A stretch of DNA of 64,000 nucleotides from Phycisphaeraceae bacterium (GTDB lineage Bacteria > Planctomycetota > Phycisphaerae > Phycisphaerales > UBA1924): the NCBI GenBank assembly GCA_019636695.1, contig JAHBXD010000004.1:186001-250000 (forward strand). The letters run 5' to 3'. The translations under genes were made by a program, and so were the position numbers. The notes under the pieces are model-generated. The model had not been told where the DNA came from, ran no database searches, and worked only from the letters and a program-made list of their open reading frames with translations. Every line of letters starts with the position of its first letter. Within the stretch, counting starts at the first letter, position 1. Positions 7,403 to 15,482 of the stretch are shown here, piece after piece.

Positions 7403-9220
7403 ATGACCAAGAGCCAGACATCGCGCCATCGGAGACGCTTCCTGTTGCGTGGCGAGTCCGCCATCGCGGGGATTGGCTTGGTGATCTGCGTGGTTCTGGT
7501 GGCAGCGATGGCAGGGGCCTCGTGGTGGGCGACCACAATGCACACGCGAGAACTTTCGGCTGAGCGTCAACGTCAGGCCGTGAAGACGGCAGATGTGCTG
7601 GCGACAGCCACGCGCTCGGCGATGATCGCGGGTGACCTTGAACCGCTGAAGCGCACGATCGGGGTGCTTTCGGTTGGAAGGGGCGCGCCGGTGGTCCGTG
7701 TCTCTCTCGGGGATGGAAAGCCGCTGATTGCCGGCGACGGGGCGGCGACGGCAAGCGAGGTGCCCCATGTGTTTCCCCGCGTGGTGGAGGGAGCGCCTGA
7801 AGGGGCCGTCCAGCGGATTGTGGACATACCCGGCCGCGGACAACTGGTATTGAGCGTCATGCCCTCGACCGAGGCGGTCGGGAATGCGGCGTGGAGTCTT
7901 CAGTTGGGACTCGGTGCCGCTGGGGTGGCGGGGTTGGCTGCACTGTTGCTCGTCTATCGCCGCCTGCGGGCGAGGGTGGGCGCCATGGGAGCGATTCAGG
8001 AAGCGTTGCTTGAGGCTGCCGCGGGCGAAGACCATCCTGAGAATCTGCGCGTGAACGAGCGGCTCGGAGACGCAGCACGGGCATGGAACAGCCTTGTCAG
8101 CGATCGGGAGCAGCTTCGGGAGAGAATTCTCGGTGAGCGTGCTTCCGAAGCGCTGGGTTCTCGGACCGGCCGTCGCGGCGGGCTTCAGGATGCCTGCGAC
8201 GCTATGTGGCAGGGTTTCGTGGTGATCGATGAACAAATGCGCGTCAAGTATGCCAACGGCGCAGCCGCGGTTTTTCTTCAGACACCTCGGGACAAACTGC
8301 ACGGCGCCGATTTCGGAGCACTGGTGCGGAACGACCAGTTGTCGGAAGTGCTGGCGGGCGTGGCCGATGGCAGCGTCAAGCAGCGTCGCACCGTTGAAGT
8401 CGAGCGCGAGGGCGACGGCGTGCTCAGGATCAGCGTTCGGCCGGTGCGTCGCGATGATGCGGGCGTCGCGCTGGTCATGATCGAAGACGTGACCCAGCAG
8501 CGCGTGGCTGAACAGGCGCGCCATGCATTCGTCGCCCAGGCGACGCATGAGCTGCGCACCCCGTTGACGAATATCCGCCTCTACGTCGAACAGGCGCAGG
8601 ATCTGACCGAAGAACAGGCAGCCGAGCGTGCAAAATGTCTGAATGTCATCAACCAGGAGGCGCGTCGGCTCGAGCGAGTCGTGAGCGATATGCTGAGCGT
8701 CTCTGAAATCGAAGCCGGCTCACTCAAACTCCAGATCGGCGAAGTCAGGCTTGATGCGCTCTTCCCGGAATTGGAGGATGATTATCGCGCCCAGGCCCAA
8801 GCAAAGGACGTGACGCTGAGATTTGAGCTGCCTCCGAAACTTCCTGTGATTCGCGGCGATCGCGACAAGCTTGCGGTCGTGCTGCACAACCTCATCGGCA
8901 ATGCGCTCAAATACACCCCCGCAGGCGGAGAGGTAACGGTGCGCGTTGAAGCCGATGAGCGCCGGCTGTGCGTTCACGTGCAGGATAACGGGATCGGCAT
9001 CTCCGATGGCGATGCCGAACGGATTTTCGATCGCTTCTACAGGGCGCGCGACAAACGGATCAGTCACATCACAGGCTCTGGCCTTGGGCTGGCGATCGCC
9101 AAGGAGATCGCCGTGCTGCACGGCGGCGACATCAGCGTGCAGAGCGTACTCAACCAGGGGAGCACGTTTACCGTCACGGTGCCCAGCGTCGCCGATGGCG
9201 CCGTGCGTCTTGCAGCCTAG
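7403..9220 (+). CDS. Membrane sensor histidine kinase with PAS domain
   Basis: This is an inner-membrane two-component sensor of 605 residues. A start at ATG 7403 gives a short basic N-terminus before TM1 (about 22-42). An upstream in-frame ATG at 7355 adds 16 residues but has no better ribosome site. A periplasmic loop follows, then TM2 (LGLGAAGVAGLAALLLVY, about 166-185), a helical linker, a PAS domain (CDAMWQGFVVIDEQM to VIEDVTQQRV), the HisKA phospho-acceptor His382 (QATHELRTPLTN), and HATPase with N-box HNLIGNALKYTP, G1 DNGIGIS and G2 GSGLGLAIAKE. No response regulator lies nearby. The gene is 17 bp upstream of a STAS gene and heads the pilus-assembly operon, so it may sense an envelope signal for that machine. 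Confidence 0.9.
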   Translation: MTKSQTSRHRRRFLLRGESAIAGIGLVICVVLVAAMAGASWWATTMHTRELSAERQRQAVKTADVLATATRSAMIAGDLEPLKRTIGVLSVGRGAPVVRVSLGDGKPLIAGDGAATASEVPHVFPRVVEGAPEGAVQRIVDIPGRGQLVLSVMPSTEAVGNAAWSLQLGLGAAGVAGLAALLLVYRRLRARVGAMGAIQEALLEAAAGEDHPENLRVNERLGDAARAWNSLVSDREQLRERILGERASEALGSRTGRRGGLQDACDAMWQGFVVIDEQMRVKYANGAAAVFLQTPRDKLHGADFGALVRNDQLSEVLAGVADGSVKQRRTVEVEREGDGVLRISVRPVRRDDAGVALVMIEDVTQQRVAEQARHAFVAQATHELRTPLTNIRLYVEQAQDLTEEQAAERAKCLNVINQEARRLERVVSDMLSVSEIEAGSLKLQIGEVRLDALFPELEDDYRAQAQAKDVTLRFELPPKLPVIRGDRDKLAVVLHNLIGNALKYTPAGGEVTVRVEADERRLCVHVQDNGIGISDGDAERIFDRFYRARDKRISHITGSGLGLAIAKEIAVLHGGDISVQSVLNQGSTFTVTVPSVADGAVRLAA

Positions 9221-9237
9221 AGCGCGGAGATGGCGGC

Positions 9238-9573
9238 ATGCAGATCGACCAGACCAGACACGGCGCTGTTACGGTCATCAGGCCGCAGGGGCCGCTGATC
9301 GACCAGGACGCCCGCGTCCTGATGACGCGCCTTCGTGAAGTGCTGGCCGAGAGCCTCGGGCGGTTCGTGCTCGATCTTTCCGCGGTGCCGTTTCTCGATT
9401 CAGTCGGGCTTGAGACATTGGTCGATGCCGGTGACGAACTGGCACACAGCGGCCTGGCATTCAAGCTGTGCGCCGTGAACGAAACGATCTCTCAGGTGTT
9501 CAATCTTACCGGGTGCTTCGGACAGTTTGAGCAGTACGAAGATGTCAACAGTGCTGTACGGAGCTTCCTGTGA
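9238..9573 (+). CDS. STAS-domain protein (anti-sigma factor antagonist type)
   Basis: This is a small cytoplasmic STAS protein of 111 residues, the usual length for SpoIIAA/RsbV-like antagonists. The family switches partners according to phosphorylation of a Ser/Thr in the conserved loop. Here the loop reads VPFLDSVGLETL, so Ser55 is the candidate site. An N-terminal strand (GAVTVIRPQGPL) and C-terminal helix (NETISQVFNLTG) fit the fold. It follows the histidine kinase by 17 bp and its stop overlaps the GspE/PilB start (GTGA). No anti-sigma kinase is adjacent. The RsbU-like phosphatase at 1417 is the nearest plausible phosphatase partner, which is an inference. Confidence 0.88.
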   Translation: MQIDQTRHGAVTVIRPQGPLIDQDARVLMTRLREVLAESLGRFVLDLSAVPFLDSVGLETLVDAGDELAHSGLAFKLCAVNETISQVFNLTGCFGQFEQYEDVNSAVRSFL

Positions 9574-11354
9574 CCGATGCCGCCCGGAAACCAGGCGACG
9601 ACGCATCGCCGCGTTCACGCGTTCGCGTGGGCGACATACTGCTGCGCGAAGGTGTGGTCAACAAAGAGCAGCTCGATGCGGCCCTTGCCGCACAGCGTGA
9701 CAGCGGCATTCGTCTCGGTGAGGCGCTGATCGGCCAGGGGAGCATTTCGCGCATCGCGCTCGTGCAGGCGCTGGGCAAGTGGCTCAATGTGCCGGCGTGC
9801 GAACTGCGGCACGGGTTGATCGACCCTGCGCTCCTCAAGCTTGTCGGCGCGGAAGAAGCCGAGCGATTGAAGGTCATTCCGATGTTCCGCGTGCGCAACA
9901 CGCTGACCGTCGCCATGGCCGAGCCGCAGAGCCTGCCCGCCATAGACCGCCTGGCGCAGCTCACAGGATGCCAGATCAGGCCCGTGCTGGCGCTCGAAGC
10001 CAACATCATCGAGTTTATCCGCAAATATGCCAGCGGCGAGGTGGATGTCGATGCGTTTCTCACCAGCCTCGGATCGAGCGACATCGAAGTCGTCGAGAAG
10101 GAAAACATCGACGAGGGGCCGACCACCGACCTTGACCGCATGGTCGCGGGCAGCCCGATCATCAACCTTGTCAACGTGGCGCTTCTGACAGCTGTCAAGG
10201 CACACGCCAGCGACATTCACATAGAACCGGACAAAAAAGGCACGCGCATCCGTTACCGGGTTGACGGGGTTCTTCGTGATCTCATGCGCCCGCCGCCGGG
10301 CATGCACGCGGCGATCGTGTCGCGCATCAAGGTCATCGGCAAGATGGACATCGCCGAAAAGCGGCTCCCGCAAGAGGGCCGTGTCCGCATCGTGGCCGAG
10401 GGGCGCGACATCGACCTGCGCGTCAGCTCCATGCCCACCCTCCTGGGTGAAAAGCTCGTCGTACGCATTCTCGATAAACAGAATCTCAAGGTGCGTCTTG
10501 AAGATCTCGGCTTTCGTCCGCAGGCGATGGATATCTTCAAGACCATTCTCAAGCAACCCCACGGTCTCGTGCTCGTCACCGGGCCGACGGGCAGCGGCAA
10601 AACCACGACGCTCTACTCCGCGCTCGACCTGCTTCGCTCGCCGGAGGTCAACATCCTCACCGTCGAAGATCCCGTCGAGTACCAGCTTGACCTGATCAAC
10701 CAGATCCAGGTCAACGAAAGCATCGGCTTCAGTTTCGCGCGCGCGCTTCGGTCGATACTCCGGCAGGATCCGGACATCATCATGGTCGGCGAGATCCGCG
10801 ACGAACCGACCGCCCGCGTCGCCGTGCAGGCCGCGCTTACCGGGCACCTTGTGCTTGCCACGCTGCACACCAACGATGCCCCGGGCGCCGTCGCCCGCCT
10901 GCGCGACATGGGGCTGGAGAGTTACCTGCTCAGCAGCGCCCTCAACGGCGTCGTCGCCCAGAGGCTTGCTCGCACCATCTGCTCGGCATGCGCGACCAAG
11001 TACTACCCGACAGAAGAAGTTCTGGCTGATGCGGGGCTATCCGACATGGTCGGCAAGGCCTTCCGAAAGGGCTTGGGCTGCCAGCAGTGCCACGACAGCG
11101 GTTTTGCCGGTCGCCTCGGCGTCTATGAAGTGCTGTCGGTGTCGCCGCAGTTGCGAAGAATGATCCACGCCGGTGCTCCCACGCATGAAATCCGCGAGCA
11201 GTTCCGACGCGAAGGCGGCCTCAGCCTTCGCGACGAGGGCGTGGTGCTCGCCGTCGATGGCCGCACCAGCCTCGAAGAAATACTGCGCGTGACGCATTGC
11301 GACGATCCTGATGAACCCGTGCAGCCGTCCAGAGAGGCAAGGAAGGCCGCATGA
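9570..11354 (+). CDS. GspE/PilB-type secretion or pilus assembly ATPase
   Basis: This is a cytoplasmic hexameric ATPase that powers pilus or pseudopilus assembly, 594 residues. The N-terminal MshEN-like domain (VGDILLREGVVNKEQLDAAL) is a region that binds c-di-GMP in some relatives. The catalytic core has Walker A TGPTGSGKTTTLYSAL (about 336), Asp box VEDPVEYQL, Walker B DPDIIMVGEIRD (about 399) and His box ALTGHLVLATLHTND. A zinc site is formed by CSAC (about 471) and CQQC. The start is GTG 9570, overlapping the STAS stop by 4 bp, and its own stop overlaps the GspF start. It is the only such ATPase in the window and may also serve the pseudopilin operon at 34841-42715. Confidence 0.95.
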   Translation: MTDAARKPGDDASPRSRVRVGDILLREGVVNKEQLDAALAAQRDSGIRLGEALIGQGSISRIALVQALGKWLNVPACELRHGLIDPALLKLVGAEEAERLKVIPMFRVRNTLTVAMAEPQSLPAIDRLAQLTGCQIRPVLALEANIIEFIRKYASGEVDVDAFLTSLGSSDIEVVEKENIDEGPTTDLDRMVAGSPIINLVNVALLTAVKAHASDIHIEPDKKGTRIRYRVDGVLRDLMRPPPGMHAAIVSRIKVIGKMDIAEKRLPQEGRVRIVAEGRDIDLRVSSMPTLLGEKLVVRILDKQNLKVRLEDLGFRPQAMDIFKTILKQPHGLVLVTGPTGSGKTTTLYSALDLLRSPEVNILTVEDPVEYQLDLINQIQVNESIGFSFARALRSILRQDPDIIMVGEIRDEPTARVAVQAALTGHLVLATLHTNDAPGAVARLRDMGLESYLLSSALNGVVAQRLARTICSACATKYYPTEEVLADAGLSDMVGKAFRKGLGCQQCHDSGFAGRLGVYEVLSVSPQLRRMIHAGAPTHEIREQFRREGGLSLRDEGVVLAVDGRTSLEEILRVTHCDDPDEPVQPSREARKAA

Positions 11355-12574
11355 AATACAAATATCGCGCATTTGATGCTCGCGGCACGGCCTCCGTGGG
11401 CACGATCGAAGCAGCCGATGAGCGCGAGGCGAGCGATCGCCTTCGCGAGAAGGGGCTGTTTGTCTCCGAATTACACGTCGCCGAAGTCGCCAAGGCCGCC
11501 GCGGCGGCATCCCGCGGCCTTCATCCGGGCAAGGGCAGGCTGAAGAACCTCGCCATTTTCACACGCCAACTCTCCGTACTCGTCGGGGCGGGCACTCCGG
11601 TCATTGATGCGTTGTCGGCTCTCGAAAAGCAGGCGCCCGAGGGGGCCTGGCGAAAGGTGATCGCCGATGTGCGCCGTCGCGTTGAAGAAGGCGAAAGTTT
11701 CGCCGAGGCTGCCTCGGCCCATCCCCGCGCTTTTGATGCCGTGGCACAGAGCCTGATCGCCGCGGGGGAAGCCTCGGGCGCTATGGATGTCATGCTCAAG
11801 CGATTGGCGGCACTGGCGCGGCGACGCCAGCACGTGCGCAGCTCGGTCATCGGCGCGCTGGTCTATCCCGTGCTGCTCATCACGGTCTCATTGTGCGTGA
11901 TCATTGTGCTGCTGACCAGCGTGCTGCCCCGCTTCAGCGAGATGTTCGATTCGCTCGATGCTCCGCTGCCCGCATCGACCGAAGTGCTGATGACACTTGG
12001 AGAATGGCTGCGTGCACACTGGTATGTGCCGCTCGGGTTCGCAGCAGGCGGTGTGGCTCTGGGCGTGGCGGTTGTGCGAACACCCTCGGGGCGGCGAAAG
12101 CTCGATGCAGTGCTGCTGCATGTGCCGCTGATCGGGCCGATTGCACGCTCGTTTTCCACCGCGCAGATCGCGCGCATGCTCGGAACACTGCTCGAGAGCA
12201 AGGTGCCTCTGCTCGAAGCACTCGCCCTGACGCGCCAGGCCGCCGGCAACAGCCTCTATCGTGATCTGCTCGAGCACACCGAAGACCGCGTGACCCAGGG
12301 CGATGCTGTCAGCCGAACACTGGCGACATCATCATTGATCACGCCCAGTGTCTGTGAAGCAATCCGTTCCGGCGAGGCTTCGGGCAACATCGGCCCGGTG
12401 CTTACCCATGTCGCCGAGTTCATTGACGAAGACAACGACGTCGTGATCCGGTCGCTTTCCAGTCTTGTCGAGCCGGTGATCCTCATCGGCCTCGGGGCGG
12501 TGGTCGCCGTGGTGGCCATCAGCATGTTTCTGCCGATGTTTGACCTGGCCGCCAGCGCCCCTGGAGCACACTGA
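11351..12574 (+). CDS. GspF/PilC-type inner-membrane platform protein
   Basis: This is an inner-membrane platform for pilus or pseudopilus assembly, 407 residues, the normal length. Two repeated T2SSF domains are visible: FTRQLSVLVGAGTPVIDAL (about 58) and SFSTAQIARMLGTLLESKVP (about 260). Hydrophobic segments lie near 170-195, 222-245 and 375-400. The N-terminal YKYRAFDARG strand motif is typical of the family. ATGA overlaps the GspE stop. It pairs with the upstream ATPase and with the PilM-N-O-P-like genes downstream. A second GspF-like protein is encoded at 41513-42715, so this window has two platforms but one ATPase. Confidence 0.94.
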   Translation: MKYKYRAFDARGTASVGTIEAADEREASDRLREKGLFVSELHVAEVAKAAAAASRGLHPGKGRLKNLAIFTRQLSVLVGAGTPVIDALSALEKQAPEGAWRKVIADVRRRVEEGESFAEAASAHPRAFDAVAQSLIAAGEASGAMDVMLKRLAALARRRQHVRSSVIGALVYPVLLITVSLCVIIVLLTSVLPRFSEMFDSLDAPLPASTEVLMTLGEWLRAHWYVPLGFAAGGVALGVAVVRTPSGRRKLDAVLLHVPLIGPIARSFSTAQIARMLGTLLESKVPLLEALALTRQAAGNSLYRDLLEHTEDRVTQGDAVSRTLATSSLITPSVCEAIRSGEASGNIGPVLTHVAEFIDEDNDVVIRSLSSLVEPVILIGLGAVVAVVAISMFLPMFDLAASAPGAH

Positions 12575-12575
12575 C

Positions 12576-13631
12576 ATGCGCCTCCTTCGCCACCTTAGCC
12601 CGATCGGCTTGCACATCGGCGGAAGGTTCGTCGGCGCCGTGCAGCTTGCCCGCAGAAACGGCCGTTGCGAGATCGCCAACGCCGCGTTTACGCCGCGGCA
12701 GCACCCCGGCGAACCGATCGACGCCGAAGAAGTGCATCGCATATCGACAATTCTCACGCGCCGCGGGTTTACCGGGCACAGCATCGCACTTGCCGCGCCC
12801 GATGACATGCTCATCGGCGCGGTGCTCGATCTGCCACCCAGAACCAGCGGCGCCCCGATCGATCGCATCGCAGCCGCCGAACTCGGGCGGGTGCATAAAA
12901 CCGACGCCTCATCGCTGACCGTCGGTCTGTGGGAGCTTCCCGCCCCAGCGCGCCGCCGCGACGGTCTCCCGACCTATGCCGTGGCCTGCCCGGCACGCCA
13001 GGCGACCTCCTTGGCGGAACTGTTCGAGGCCGAGGGCCTCGATCTCGTCGCCCTCGATGCCCGCGCCTGCGCGCTCGTGCGAGCTTGTGCTCCTCTGGTT
13101 GCGCCCGCACCACGGGTCAGTTCAATCGTTGATCTTTCGTTCGATGCCGCTCGCGTCGCCATTGCCGTCGGTCCGACGGTCGCCTACGAGCGCGTGATCT
13201 CGGCGTCGTCCATCGCAAGGCTCATCGAGCAGATCGCAGCCTCGCTCGATGTCGAAGTCGATTTGGCGCAATACATCGCTTTCGAACTTGGGTTGACCCC
13301 CCGCTTCGACGACGAGCGCGATTCCTGGGAGTTGCTCGCCGATGCGCGAAAACCCCTGCGATCATGGTTCGATGCCCTTGCCCGCGAACTGACTCTTGCA
13401 ACTGCCTATGTGCTCGAGCGATACGGGCAGGAAGCCCCCGCATCCGTCCTGCTGACCGGCATCGGGGCGGCGATTCCCGCGATTGATACCGAACTTGCAC
13501 GAAGGTTGTCCGCGCCCTGTCGCACGGTTCGCGCCGCCGATCTTGCGGCATGTCCTGACCACAAGGCTGATGTCGCCGCGCATACCGCGCTGACGACGGC
13601 TATCGGGCTTGCAATGCGATTTGACCGGTGA
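12576..13631 (+). CDS. pilM: PilM-like actin-fold pilus assembly protein
   Basis: This is a cytoplasmic actin-like ATPase-fold protein of the PilM family, 351 residues, which links PilN at the membrane to the assembly ATPase. Evidence is the N-terminal phosphate-1-like strand (IGLHIGGRFVGAVQLARR), the ALAAPDDMLIGAVLDLP segment, the phosphate-2-like strands SSIVDLSFDAARVAIAVG, and the late LLTGIGAAIPAIDTELARRL. Both the order (before PilN- and PilO-like genes) and the length fit. ATG 12576 sits just after the GspF stop; a longer frame from 12540 would start inside GspF and is less likely. The nucleotide-binding glycines are less canonical than in Thermus PilM. Confidence 0.82.
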   Translation: MRLLRHLSPIGLHIGGRFVGAVQLARRNGRCEIANAAFTPRQHPGEPIDAEEVHRISTILTRRGFTGHSIALAAPDDMLIGAVLDLPPRTSGAPIDRIAAAELGRVHKTDASSLTVGLWELPAPARRRDGLPTYAVACPARQATSLAELFEAEGLDLVALDARACALVRACAPLVAPAPRVSSIVDLSFDAARVAIAVGPTVAYERVISASSIARLIEQIAASLDVEVDLAQYIAFELGLTPRFDDERDSWELLADARKPLRSWFDALARELTLATAYVLERYGQEAPASVLLTGIGAAIPAIDTELARRLSAPCRTVRAADLAACPDHKADVAAHTALTTAIGLAMRFDR

Positions 13632-14197
13632 ACATCATGCATTCGATCAACCTGCTCCCACAACCCGTGCTCGTGCGACGCCGCGTCCGACGCAGCCTTC
13701 GCGCCTGGATGACCTTCCACGGCGTCTATGCAAGTGCGGCGATCTCTCTGGCATTCTTCCTCATCAATCCCTTTGCCGCCGCCGACCGCCGGTATGCACT
13801 CCCGGCCGCTGCTGCCGGTCGACTCGACGGTGTGCTCTCGCAGATTGACGCGATCCAGATTCGTCTCGGGGAGGCGCTGAAGCAACTTCGCATGGTGCAT
13901 GCAGTGGTCGATCCTCGTGATTGGAGCCTTTTGCTCGAAGCCTTCACCAGTGCTGTCGCCGAGGACGTCATCATCGAAAGACTGCTGATCACTCCTGCCG
14001 GTCCGGGCAACACCCGCCTCGTGCTTGATCTCGACGCCGTCAGCCCCGACCAGGCCGGCGTCTCGCGCCTGGCTCTGCAACTCGAGGATCTCGGCATCTT
14101 CGAGCGCGTGGAACTCCTCGAATCTCGTCGACGCAAGGTCGGCGCCCTCGATGCCGTGGGGTGCCGCCTCCGCTGCCCCTTCAAGGAGGGTCTCTGA
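13628..14197 (+). CDS. pilN: PilN-like inner-membrane assembly protein
   Basis: This is a bitopic membrane protein of 189 residues. The start NIMHSINLLPQPVLVRRR carries the INLLP motif by which PilN docks on PilM. One transmembrane helix (about 27-47) is followed by a periplasmic coiled region and a ferredoxin-like domain (DVIIERLLITPAGPGNTRLV, LEDLGIFERVELLES). GTG 13628 overlaps the PilM stop (GTGA). It is placed between PilM- and PilO-like genes as in pilus operons. Confidence 0.85.
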   Translation: MNIMHSINLLPQPVLVRRRVRRSLRAWMTFHGVYASAAISLAFFLINPFAAADRRYALPAAAAGRLDGVLSQIDAIQIRLGEALKQLRMVHAVVDPRDWSLLLEAFTSAVAEDVIIERLLITPAGPGNTRLVLDLDAVSPDQAGVSRLALQLEDLGIFERVELLESRRRKVGALDAVGCRLRCPFKEGL

Positions 14198-14775
14198 TGC
14201 TGCTTGCAAAGCCACGCATCATCAATGCGGCGGGGTTCACCCTCGCCGCGCTCATCGCAGCGGGTGTCGCGCTCCTCGTCTGGCGCGAACAAGTCCAGGA
14301 AAACCGGCATCGCGAGAGCCGCCTCAATGCGGCGATGTCCTTTGAAAGCGATCTGGCCAAGGCTGAAGACAGGCTTCAGCGACACTCCGCCCTCCTTCAA
14401 CTTGCCGAGTCGAAACTCAGCATCGAACAAAGTGTTCTTCGCCCGCTCACAATCAGGAACGAGATTATCGGACAGATCACGCGCCTCGCCGGCGACTGTG
14501 GTCTGGCTGTCGATGCGCTTACCCCGCGCCCACCCCGTACCCAACCCCCCATCCAGGTCGTCGATATGAGCCTGACCGGCCGCGGCGAGTTTCCGGACCT
14601 CGTCCGCTTCATCCGGCGCTCTCGCCAGCTCATGCCCGATGTGCGCGTCCAAGCTCTTTTAGTCAATGGCGACGCCTCACGCGCAACACCCGACCTCGCG
14701 TTCAAAATCGACCTTGCGTGGCATGCGGCTGATGCCGGTTCCAACGGCACTGCAACGCCAAAATCGCAGCCATAG
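14197..14775 (+). CDS. pilO: PilO-like inner-membrane assembly protein
   Basis: This is a bitopic protein of 192 residues, presumed partner of the PilN-like protein in the periplasmic alignment complex. TM helix at about 10-30 (NAAGFTLAALIAAGVALLVW), then an amphipathic coiled coil to about 75, then a ferredoxin-like domain (IQVVDMSLTGRGEFPDLVRF, FIRRSRQLMPDVRVQALLV). AAGGAGGG lies 6-13 nt before ATG 14197, and the start overlaps the PilN-like stop (TGATG), which settles the start against the longer frame from 14161. Confidence 0.82.
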   Translation: MLLAKPRIINAAGFTLAALIAAGVALLVWREQVQENRHRESRLNAAMSFESDLAKAEDRLQRHSALLQLAESKLSIEQSVLRPLTIRNEIIGQITRLAGDCGLAVDALTPRPPRTQPPIQVVDMSLTGRGEFPDLVRFIRRSRQLMPDVRVQALLVNGDASRATPDLAFKIDLAWHAADAGSNGTATPKSQP

Positions 14776-14785
14776 CACCAGGTCA

Positions 14786-15346
14786 GTGGCCCCGATTCCT
14801 CCTGATTCGCCTATTCGGGTCATGAGGCAGCGTCGCAGAACGTATCTCTCCATCCTGGGGCTGGGGGTTGTCGGACTGATCGTGGATAAGACAATCCTCG
14901 GGTCAGCAGGGCCTACCGCGGCCTTGGCCGCGACCGTGCAGAGTGTCCGGGCGGCCAACGATACGTCCTATAACGAACTGCGCGCACTCCTGGCAACCCC
15001 GGAAGGGCGTAACGCGCTGACCGTGCTCGACAGGCATTCCGGCGGCCTCGCCCGCGATGTCTTTACTCCCGGCACGCAGTGGATGGCGACCCAGGTTCCC
15101 ACCGATGAGGCACAGGTCGTTGAGAACCCGACCGGTGGAGCCGATTTCCGCGTGACCAGTGTTGTGCTCGGGAGAACCCCGGTGGCCATGATCAATGGCC
15201 GAACCTGCCGCGTCGGCGATGTGCTCGAAAAAGGCGTTTCGGTCGTCGCGATCGATGCCGGCGGCGTGCTGATTGCCAGAGACGACATCAGGGTGCGATT
15301 ACCCCTGAGTGCGGTCGAAGGCACGCAGTCACCCTCATCGCGCTAA
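14786..15346 (+). CDS. PilP/GspC-like periplasmic connector protein
   Basis: This is a membrane-anchored protein of about 186 residues with one TM helix (LSILGLGVVGLIVDKTIL) and a periplasmic part. The C-terminal block (FRVTSVVLGRTPVAMINGRT, CRVGDVLEKG, VAIDAGGVLIARDD) matches the small beta-barrel of PilP and the GspC HR domain, which contact the secretin. The order after PilM-N-O supports PilP. The start is uncertain: GTG 14786 (used here) or ATG 14822; both keep the TM helix. The partner secretin is not in the window. It is the last gene of the operon and is followed by a hairpin at 15437. Confidence 0.72.
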   Translation: MAPIPPDSPIRVMRQRRRTYLSILGLGVVGLIVDKTILGSAGPTAALAATVQSVRAANDTSYNELRALLATPEGRNALTVLDRHSGGLARDVFTPGTQWMATQVPTDEAQVVENPTGGADFRVTSVVLGRTPVAMINGRTCRVGDVLEKGVSVVAIDAGGVLIARDDIRVRLPLSAVEGTQSPSSR

Positions 15347-15436
15347 GGGACGATATACGGACACATTGGTCCAGATTGTCCCAACACAGGTTGCTGGCCA
15401 AGGGTTATCCACGCAGAAAAATGGCGCGTGAGCACA

Positions 15437-15475
15437 GGTTCCGGAGTACGTTCAATACGAGCGTACTTCGGAACC
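15437..15475 (+). promoter_or_regulatory. 14-bp inverted repeat just upstream of the Ser/Thr kinase start
   Basis: The arms are 15437-15450 (GGTTCCGGAGTACG) and 15462-15475 (CGTACTTCGGAACC), which pair over 14 positions with one G-T, leaving an 11-nt loop. The repeat ends 7 nt before the GTG start at 15483, so as RNA it would cover or flank the ribosome site; as DNA it could be an operator. No T-tract follows, so a simple terminator is less likely. Confidence 0.6.
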
Positions 15476-15482
15476 AGGCGCC

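Noticed and set aside
9615-10868. Long minus-strand open frame opposite gspE/pilB
   Set aside because: It is antisense to a clear ATPase gene; the Asp/His/Arg-rich product is a codon-bias artefact.
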